From assembly GCF_018882215.1 (NCBI RefSeq), contig NZ_JACVOX010000005.1, positions 1 through 37,632 of the forward strand: a DNA stretch of 37,632 nucleotides, written 5' to 3'. Below, piece after piece: positions 32,273-37,632 of this stretch. This DNA is from Polynucleobacter sp. AP-Kaivos-20-H2 (lineage in GTDB: Bacteria > Pseudomonadota > Gammaproteobacteria > Burkholderiales > Burkholderiaceae). Positions within the stretch are counted from its first letter, which is position 1. The number at the start of each line of letters is the position of its first letter. A program made the position numbers and the translations under genes. The notes beneath the pieces are model-generated. The model did no database searches. It was not told the origin of the DNA and saw only the letters and a list, made by a program, of their open reading frames with translations.

Positions 32273-32899
32273 TTACTTGGGTGCTCTCATGAACTTCAGC
32301 ATCTCTTGTAAGGCTTCTTGTGGCGACTTCTCTAGTTGTCCTACTACTGCGTCATAGTCTTCGGCCGGCCGGTTCTGGCTTAGCTTAAATTTACCCACCA
32401 AACTACTGACCTCAATCTCGATGCCAATGATGGCCTTGAGCATCATCTGCACGTATTCTTCTGGAGCATCATCTAACTTCCAGGTGGATTGATAGGTGGG
32501 CTCATGAAGATTGGTCATTTGTGAGACATGACTCCTCAACCACTGCGCATCCTCAATCAACTTGATGCTGCCTTCCGCGTGAACCACAGCATAGTTCCAG
32601 GTTGGAACTACTTTCCCGCTCTCTTGTTTTGATGGATACCAAGATGGGGTCACATACGCATTTGGCCCATTAAAGATTGCTGTAACAGATGTATTGGTAC
32701 TGCTCGCAACTTTAACGAGTGGATTCATTTTGGCGACATGTCCATATAGCTTGGTTTTGTCTGCGCTCAACATGAGGGGTAGGTGATTGATTTCAAAATG
32801 GCCATCCAGATTCGCAACGATAGTCGCTAATGGATATTCAGAAATCAGCTGGGCTAATACCGCTTGATCTTCAACTAAAAAATGTTTTGGTAGGTACAT
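32273..32899 (-). CDS. paiB: FMN-binding negative regulator, PaiB family
   Basis: This 208-aa split-barrel protein begins MYLPKHFLVEDQAVLAQLI and has the family segments PLATIVANLDGHFEINHLPL, YVTPSWYPSKQESGKVVPTWNY and NLHEPTYQSTWKLDDAPEEY. It belongs to the flavin-reductase-like FMN-binding fold. Bacillus PaiB was named as a repressor of sporulation and degradative enzymes; the role in Gram-negatives is unclear and an FMN-dependent enzyme is equally possible. It is monocistronic and convergent with modA. Confidence 0.9.
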   Translation of the reverse strand: MYLPKHFLVEDQAVLAQLISEYPLATIVANLDGHFEINHLPLMLSADKTKLYGHVAKMNPLVKVASSTNTSVTAIFNGPNAYVTPSWYPSKQESGKVVPTWNYAVVHAEGSIKLIEDAQWLRSHVSQMTNLHEPTYQSTWKLDDAPEEYVQMMLKAIIGIEIEVSSLVGKFKLSQNRPAEDYDAVVGQLEKSPQEALQEMLKFMRAPK

Positions 32900-32967
32900 A
32901 AAATGGTTAGCAGAATGGGTAAATGGTTGTAATTAATAGGAACATAGCAGAGATTAAGCTCTTGTTC

Positions 32968-33732
32968 TTAAAATTCGTACTCTACCTGCATTCTGATGGT
33001 GTTTTTTGGCGATGCAGCGGTGGTTCCCCATAGGTAGGCTACGTTGTATTTCAAGGCTTCCTTGCGGCCCAGTTTGGTTTTCCCAAAAATGGCTGGCCCC
33101 GCACTAGATTGTTGTTGTTCATTTGTATTCCAGTTATTAACCTGTCCTAGCCAAGAGTAAATCTGCGCTCCAAGCTCCAGCTCTGGCTGAAGGCGATATT
33201 TAACCTGACCTTGATAGCCGAAATAGGTGCCCTGATTTTCAGTGCCCGTGTAATGTCCTTGCATCAAGACGTTGAGATTGGCGACCCACTTTTTCCATTC
33301 ACTTTGAAATAAGAAACCGTATTTGGCTTCATATCCTTCATTGCGATTTTGAGGGCGCTCTAACTCAAGCAAGAAGCCGATATCAACTGGGTATTTTCCA
33401 GTTTCCGTTAGTTGAAATTTATTTTCCCATTCCACCGCATCAAATTGGGAGTTGGTGCCATCCCAAATAACTTTTCCATAAATCTCTGTAAACCACCATG
33501 AGTTCACGCCATATCCAAATCCAATGGAAGCACCTGATTGTCTATTGTCTTCACCGTTTCTGGGAGTCTGGGTTCCAAACTTCGTGTCTATCTCTCTTTC
33601 ACCTTCTTCCACTCTTGGTGTGTAGATGTAATCTGCTGGCCCACTTAAGTACTCTCCAGCATGAACTAATGCACTGGCAGAGAGAAGGGCAAGGCAACAC
33701 AAGCCTTGCATTAAATTATTTCTCATCATCAT
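32968..33732 (-). CDS. Predicted outer-membrane beta-barrel protein
   Basis: This 254-aa protein has a signal peptide (MMMRNNLMQGLCCLALLSASA, cut after VHA). The mature part alternates polar and aromatic residues typical of outer-membrane strands (SIGFGYGVNSWWFTEIYGKVIWDG split here as SIGFGYGVNSWW and FTEIYGKVIWDG, FLFQSEWKKWVANLNVLMQ, LGAQIYSWLGQVNNW) and ends in a C-terminal phenylalanine (MQVEYEF), the BAM recognition feature. The exact family is not recognised. Its ATG overlaps the cupredoxin stop (ATGA), so the two are translationally coupled in what looks like an iron-regulated unit. Confidence 0.8.
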   Translation of the reverse strand: MMMRNNLMQGLCCLALLSASALVHAGEYLSGPADYIYTPRVEEGEREIDTKFGTQTPRNGEDNRQSGASIGFGYGVNSWWFTEIYGKVIWDGTNSQFDAVEWENKFQLTETGKYPVDIGFLLELERPQNRNEGYEAKYGFLFQSEWKKWVANLNVLMQGHYTGTENQGTYFGYQGQVKYRLQPELELGAQIYSWLGQVNNWNTNEQQQSSAGPAIFGKTKLGRKEALKYNVAYLWGTTAASPKNTIRMQVEYEF

Positions 33733-34070
33733 TTAACCCTCACCACACCTTGAGCAGTTTCAGGACTAAATTCACCTTCAAATTTATAGACGCCAGGACT
33801 TAAGGGTCCGATATAGAAAGAAGCTTTGCTTTTGGCTTTGATTAATACCTCTCTGTTGAGGTCGTAACTTTCAAATTCCTCTGGAGTGTCATCCAGGTTT
33901 TCAATCGTAAGTTTTACTTTGGTATCGGCCGGGACATCGATTTCTGAGGGTGAAAAGCGCCCATTTTTAATTGAAATCTCGATATCGTTGCTTGCCCCGT
34001 AGGCAATAATTGTCAAATTTAACAACAAAAAAATGCTGATAAGTAACTGTTTTATATAAGTATTTTTCAT
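33729..34070 (-). CDS. Periplasmic cupredoxin-fold protein without His, Cys or mature Met
   Basis: This 113-aa protein has a signal peptide (cut near YGA-SND) and a cupredoxin-like barrel: IEISIKNGRFSPSEIDVPAD, KVKLTIENLDDTPEEFES, SKASFYIGPLSPGVYKFEGEF and GVVRVK. There is no His or Cys and no Met after residue 1, so a type-1 copper site is impossible. Acidic residues (DDTPEEFESYD, FEGEFSPE) could instead contact iron. Related proteins accompany iron uptake systems such as FtrABCD and EfeUOB. It is divergent from feoAB over two Fur-like boxes and coupled to the barrel gene downstream. Confidence 0.85.
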   Translation of the reverse strand: MKNTYIKQLLISIFLLLNLTIIAYGASNDIEISIKNGRFSPSEIDVPADTKVKLTIENLDDTPEEFESYDLNREVLIKAKSKASFYIGPLSPGVYKFEGEFSPETAQGVVRVK

Positions 34071-34089
34071 AAATGAGCGTATATGTAAA

Positions 34090-34104
34090 TGAGAACTAAT
34101 CTCA
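34090..34104 (-). promoter_or_regulatory. Fur-like inverted repeat before the cupredoxin gene
   Basis: TGAGA (34090-34094) and TCTCA (34100-34104) form a palindrome related to the 7-1-7 form of the Fur box. It lies 20-34 bases upstream of the cupredoxin ATG. Confidence 0.5.
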
Positions 34105-34115
34105 AGTATAAGGTA

Positions 34116-34134
34116 TATAATGAGAATCGTTCCT
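34116..34134 (+). promoter_or_regulatory. Fur box overlapping the feoA promoter
   Basis: ATAATGAGAATCGTT matches the 19-bp Fur consensus at 13 positions over 34116-34134. It overlaps TATAAT at 34116-34121, a perfect -10 box, and lies 28-46 bases before the feoA ATG. Iron-dependent repression of feoAB is strongly suggested. Confidence 0.7.
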
Positions 34135-34161
34135 ATTTATTGATAAAAGTGACAATCCTCC

Positions 34162-34407
34162 ATGCATTTGGACCAGGTTGATTTGGAAGTTCTTTACCGA
34201 GTGAGCGCGGTTAACGCGCCTAAGGGTGCCCCTCAAATTAAAGGGCAGCTGGAAGACATTGGGTTTTTACCTGGTGAGCAGGTGACTGTTCTGCGTAAAG
34301 GTTTGCTTGGTAAGGGTCCATATATGGTTCGCGTCGGAGCCTCCACATTCGCGTTACGTCAAGCAGAAGCACGCATGATCACGGTCGATGCCATTTCACA
34401 TGTCTGA
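34162..34407 (+). CDS. feoA: Ferrous iron transport protein A
   Basis: This 81-aa SH3-like protein (IKGQLEDIGFLPGEQVTVLRKG, RVGASTFALRQAEARMI) has the usual FeoA size and the GF/PG turn. FeoA interacts with FeoB and is needed for ferrous iron uptake. Its end overlaps the start of feoB by about 20 bases, or 8 if the second feoB ATG is used. No feoC follows. Confidence 0.94.
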   Translation: MHLDQVDLEVLYRVSAVNAPKGAPQIKGQLEDIGFLPGEQVTVLRKGLLGKGPYMVRVGASTFALRQAEARMITVDAISHV

Positions 34408-36313
34408 ATCTAAAGTTCACTTTTTCTCGAGTGAGCCACTCGTAGCTTTATTGGGTAATCCCAATTGTGGCAAAACGGCATTATTCAATTTGCTGACTGG
34501 CAGTCGTCAAAAGGTAGCGAACTATTCAGGCGTTACTGTAGAGCGCAAAGAAGGGCGCCTATCTCTTGAGTCTGGCAAAAATATCCGCATACTGGATTTG
34601 CCTGGCGCCTATAGCTTGTATCCAAGATCCTTGGATGAGCGCGTGACCTGCAATGTTCTCCTTGGTCGAGCCGAAGGTGAAAAGCGTCCCGACCTTGTCA
34701 TTTGCGTGTTGAGCGCTATGAATTTGCGTCGCAACTTGCGCTTGGTGTTGGCAGCAAAGCGCTTGGGCCTGCCTTGTATCGTAGTGCTCAACATGCTCGA
34801 TATTGCAAAGCGTCAAGGCTTGCAAATCGACACCGCTGCACTTTCGAATGAATTAGGCTTGCCGGTTCTCACGAGTATTGGCATTCAGTCTAATGGCGCT
34901 GATGAAATCAAGCAGTTCTTATCGAATCTAGACTGGCGCAATCTCAATGGGTTACGCACAGGTACTAGTGATGCGACCCTAGAGAATGTTGCCTCTCATA
35001 TTGCCCATACTGAATCTGACAATATTCAAGTTCAACGAATTCTGCAAAATCTCAAGCTGGATCAAATCATTCCCGATCAATTGAGTGATCGTTTGGATGC
35101 AGTGTTACTTCATCCAGTAGTTGGCCCCATTATCTTAGTGGCCTTACTCTTTTGTATTTTTCAGGCCGTCTTCAGTTGGGCTACGGTACCCATGGACCTG
35201 ATTAAATCTGCAGTGGACTTTCTGGGTGCTCAGATAGTTGAAGTATTGCCCAATGGATGGCTGCGCAGTTTATTGATCAATGGAATTTTGGCGGGTTTAG
35301 GTGGCGTGGTGGTTTTCTTGCCGCAAATTCTGATTTTGTTCTTCTTTATTCTTTTGCTTGAAGAGTCTGGTTATCTTCCAAGGGCTGCCTATTTACTAGA
35401 TAGGGTCATGGGCTCTGTTGGCTTATCGGGTAGATCCTTCATTCCACTCCTCTCCAGCTTTGCTTGTGCTATTCCCGGAATTATGGCGACTAGAAGCATC
35501 TCTAATGCGCGCGATCGCATGGTGACGATTCTGATTGCACCCATGATGACTTGTTCTGCACGCCTACCGGTATATGCCTTATTGATCTCGGCATTCATTC
35601 CAGAGCAAAAGCTATGGGCTGGCATTGATTTACAAGGCCTAGTTTTATTCTTGCTTTATCTCGCTGGAATTTTGGGTGCGATGGCAGTTGCCTGGATTCT
35701 GAAGCGCTTTACGAGTGAGCAATTTAGGATGAACGCGCTCATGATGGAGTTGCCAAGTTATCACTTGCCTCGCTTAGGCAATTTAGCAATTAGCTTGTGG
35801 CAAAGAGCAGAAATCTTTTTGCGCCGTGTTGGCGGAATTATTTTGCTGATGACTATTGGTTTGTGGGTGTTATCTAGCTTTCCATTCCCACCCGAGGGCG
35901 CAACAGGATCACCGATTCAATACAGCTTTGCCGGAATGATGGGGCAGGCCTTAGCACATGTGTTCTCGCCGATTGGATTTAACTGGCAGATCAGTATTGC
36001 TCTAGTGCCAGGTATGGCAGCTCGTGAGGTTGTGGTGAGCTCATTGGCAACGGTTTATGCGCTATCTAGCTCGAGTGTCGACGCAGCTGATGCACTGATT
36101 CCCTTAATCTCCAATGGCTGGTCATTAGCCACGGCTTTATCTCTATTGGCTTGGTTTGTATTTGCTCCCCAGTGCTTATCTACCATTGCTGCAGTAAAGC
36201 GCGAGACGGGAGGCTGGAAGATTCCCATCATCATGTTGAGTTACTTATTCGGCTTGGCCTATATTGCATCCTTTATTACCTATCACTTAGCTATTTATCT
36301 AGGTCTAGGTTAA
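34388..36313 (+). CDS. feoB: Ferrous iron transport protein B (GTPase permease)
   Basis: This 641-aa inner-membrane Fe(II) transporter has an N-terminal G domain: G1 GNPNCGKT (23-30), G2 threonine T50 in SGVTVERKEG, G3 DLPG (70-73) and G4 NMLD (135-138). It is followed by a membrane core from about residue 215 with two gate repeats. The conserved SSFACAIPGIMATRSI and PMMTCSARLPVYAL segments near residues 355-400 are intact. The C-terminal cysteine cluster of E. coli FeoB is absent. The start may instead be ATG 34400. Fur-box control comes from the feoA promoter. Confidence 0.95.
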   Translation: MPFHMSESKVHFFSSEPLVALLGNPNCGKTALFNLLTGSRQKVANYSGVTVERKEGRLSLESGKNIRILDLPGAYSLYPRSLDERVTCNVLLGRAEGEKRPDLVICVLSAMNLRRNLRLVLAAKRLGLPCIVVLNMLDIAKRQGLQIDTAALSNELGLPVLTSIGIQSNGADEIKQFLSNLDWRNLNGLRTGTSDATLENVASHIAHTESDNIQVQRILQNLKLDQIIPDQLSDRLDAVLLHPVVGPIILVALLFCIFQAVFSWATVPMDLIKSAVDFLGAQIVEVLPNGWLRSLLINGILAGLGGVVVFLPQILILFFFILLLEESGYLPRAAYLLDRVMGSVGLSGRSFIPLLSSFACAIPGIMATRSISNARDRMVTILIAPMMTCSARLPVYALLISAFIPEQKLWAGIDLQGLVLFLLYLAGILGAMAVAWILKRFTSEQFRMNALMMELPSYHLPRLGNLAISLWQRAEIFLRRVGGIILLMTIGLWVLSSFPFPPEGATGSPIQYSFAGMMGQALAHVFSPIGFNWQISIALVPGMAAREVVVSSLATVYALSSSSVDAADALIPLISNGWSLATALSLLAWFVFAPQCLSTIAAVKRETGGWKIPIIMLSYLFGLAYIASFITYHLAIYLGLG

Positions 36314-36424
36314 GCCTACTGACATCTATATTTGCTGCGGCACCGCATAAAAGGGTGGGGTGGCATTCCTTTGGTAGTATTCCTTTTGTAGTTAAAAAAT
36401 AAATAACAACACAAGGAGATATAG

Positions 36425-37468
36425 ATGAGTTCACGTCGCCAATTTATGAAGACTGCTTCAGCTGCTGGAGCCGGTTTAGTAGCTGCCTCTACTATGGGTG
36501 TAATGAAGGAGGCTTCAGCTCATCCCACCTCAGTATGGGGAGGGGAGGTTTACACCGGCCCACGTGAAATGGTGAAAAACAGCAAAATTCTCTCGATCCA
36601 AAATGCGGATGGCACAGAAACCTTGGGTGTGGTTACCTCAAAAGGCATTATCGATATTCGTGCTGTAGCTAAGAAAATGAAGATTGCAGCACCAACTACC
36701 TTGGATCAATTATTGCAAGAGGGTAATGCTGCTGGATTTAATAAGGTAGTAGCAAGCGCCGATAAATCTGGCGTGCCTTACTTAAAGGAATCCGACATTA
36801 CTTTCGGACGCCTGTTTAAAAACCCTGGAAAGATTGTTTGCGTTGGCTTAAATTACCGTGCGCATGCGGATGAGGTTGGTATGGCTCACCCACGAGTACC
36901 GCCGCTATTTAATAAGTACAACAATAGTCTTACGGCTCACAACTGTTTATTGCAAATTCCTCCGCCATCAGTCTCCTATAAGTTGGATTACGAGACCGAG
37001 CTGTTGATTGTTGTCGGCAAGCAGATGCGCAATGTTCCTGAATCAGCGACCTTGGATTATGTGGCTGGTTATTGCACCTCAAATGATTTCTCATCACGCG
37101 ATTTGCAATTGGAATTGCCGAGCGGGCAATGGATGATTGGCAAGACCTTAGATCAATACGCACCAATTGGCCCTTACTTTGTTACTTCTGACTTAGTGGG
37201 TGACCCCAATAAGCTTCAGGTAAAGACCTGGGTTAATGGTGAGTTGCGTCAGAACTCCAATACCGCAGACTTTATTCACAACACTCAAAAAATGTTGTCT
37301 TACATCAGCACCTACTGGACATTAGAACCGGGAGATATTGTTTTCACTGGCACACCACAAGGCGTTATTGCTGGTATGCCGAAAGATAAGCAGGTATGGT
37401 TGAAGAAGGGCGATAAGATTGTGAGCTCAGTCGAAAAACTCGGGGAATTGAGGTTCACTTTAGCTTGA
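36425..37468 (+). CDS. Tat-exported fumarylacetoacetate-hydrolase-family protein
   Basis: This 347-aa protein begins MSSRRQFMKTASAAGAG, a good twin-arginine signal (SRRxFMK), with cleavage likely after ASA. The FAH domain shows CVGLNYRAHADE (H147), DYETELLIVVG (metal ligands E190, E192), SNDFSSRDLQ (D221), WMIGKTLD and GDIVFTGTPQGV. It is a diverged paralog of the protein at 14941-15990. AAGGAG eight bases before the ATG is the ribosome binding site. The gap before it (36314-36424) has no clear terminator. The substrate is unknown, and export of this normally cytosolic fold is unusual. Confidence 0.92.
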   Translation: MSSRRQFMKTASAAGAGLVAASTMGVMKEASAHPTSVWGGEVYTGPREMVKNSKILSIQNADGTETLGVVTSKGIIDIRAVAKKMKIAAPTTLDQLLQEGNAAGFNKVVASADKSGVPYLKESDITFGRLFKNPGKIVCVGLNYRAHADEVGMAHPRVPPLFNKYNNSLTAHNCLLQIPPPSVSYKLDYETELLIVVGKQMRNVPESATLDYVAGYCTSNDFSSRDLQLELPSGQWMIGKTLDQYAPIGPYFVTSDLVGDPNKLQVKTWVNGELRQNSNTADFIHNTQKMLSYISTYWTLEPGDIVFTGTPQGVIAGMPKDKQVWLKKGDKIVSSVEKLGELRFTLA

Positions 37469-37506
37469 TTATTTCTCAAATGAGCTTCAAAAAGAAAGCC
37501 ACCCTA

Positions 37507-37632
37507 TGAACTGACCCCCAAAAGTTGGACGTTATGTCCAACCAAGGGGGTTTTGTTTTATGAGCAAGTACAGCAAGCAGTTCAAGCTAAAGGTAGTTAA
37601 AGAGTTCTTAAAATTTGGCGGTCTAAAGCGGG
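37507..37632 (+). mobile_element. Left end of an IS150-type insertion sequence, copy 3
   Basis: The 24-bp left terminal repeat (37507-37530) is identical to that of the complete copy. The 5' hairpin has the same stems (CCCCC/GGGGG and GTTGGAC/GTCCAAC), but the loop reads GTTAT where copy 2 has ACCAA. The coding part has clearly diverged from copy 2, so it is another isoform in the same orientation. Directly before it lies AAGCCACCCTA, which resembles the left arm of a terminator. The element continues beyond the window. Confidence 0.93.
37560..37632 (+). CDS. IS150-type transposase OrfA, N-terminal fragment (partial at window end)
   Basis: The first 24 codons are present (MSKYSKQFKLKVVKEFLKF onward). 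They align without gaps to OrfA at 30073 (MSKYSTQFKLKVVKDYLNL) with several substitutions. The hairpin and T-run precede the ATG exactly as in copy 2. The rest is outside the window. Confidence 0.9.
   Translation, partial: MSKYSKQFKLKVVKEFLKFGGLKR

Noticed and set aside
31465..37506. Composite transposon made by IS copies 2 and 3
   Set aside because: The copies have diverged from each other, and copy 2 has its own matching 4-bp target repeat on both sides, which shows it inserted alone.
1..37632. CRISPR arrays, tRNA or rRNA genes, phage or plasmid modules, defence systems
   Set aside because: No regularly spaced repeats, cloverleaf-like sequences or marker genes of these kinds were seen on either strand.

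Overview
The window looks like an ordinary chromosomal stretch of a small-genome freshwater betaproteobacterium of the Burkholderiaceae, most likely Polynucleobacter (genus inferred from gene families, compact gene packing and moderate GC; no rRNA or other marker is present). Almost all genes are housekeeping or accessory-metabolic. No tRNA, rRNA, CRISPR array, prophage or plasmid functions were seen.

Layout. 1-127 is the right end of an IS3-family element. 140-3113 (minus) holds a cytochrome b561 pair behind a Fur-like box, then an lldD-type hydroxyacid dehydrogenase followed in the same frame by a membrane protein that lacks a normal start codon. 3260-5426 (plus) has an EamA permease and a class V aminotransferase. 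5506-9524 is mostly minus: heme-barrel protein, EamA permease, nnrD, a solute-binding protein and a small anchored protein; a Lys/Ala-rich secreted protein reads plus. 9691-12309 (plus) is a LOG - channel-like - HI0933 flavoprotein operon. 12330-14807 has TerC, truncated hemoglobin, a phasin-like protein, a TIGR02450 protein and a lipoprotein. 14941-20834 holds a Tat-exported FAH protein, a four-domain rhodanese, an Hc1-like protein, DUF1330, a cupin, a 3-hydroxyisobutyrate dehydrogenase and selD. 20869-25528 (minus) has a TlpA thioredoxin, a Tat transglutaminase, RhlE, and a GNAT - YbgC - thiol dioxygenase operon. 25689-29978 has a duplicated-domain periplasmic protein, tupA divergent from a ModE-like/PBP regulator, and an oxalate/formate-type antiporter. 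30020-31464 is a complete IS150-type IS. 31510-37468 has modA, paiB, an iron cluster (barrel protein and His/Cys-free cupredoxin divergent from feoAB across Fur-like boxes) and a second Tat FAH protein. 37507-37632 is the left end of a third IS copy.

Themes. Metal supply recurs: tungstate and molybdate binding proteins with a dedicated regulator, next to a formate/oxalate carrier, and a Fur-type ferrous iron module. The most notable signal is the IS family. The one complete copy sits exactly in the UUCG loop of a Rho-independent terminator and duplicates that loop as its 4-bp target repeat. The two partial copies also abut half-terminators. The element carries a conserved 5' hairpin that covers its own ribosome binding site.
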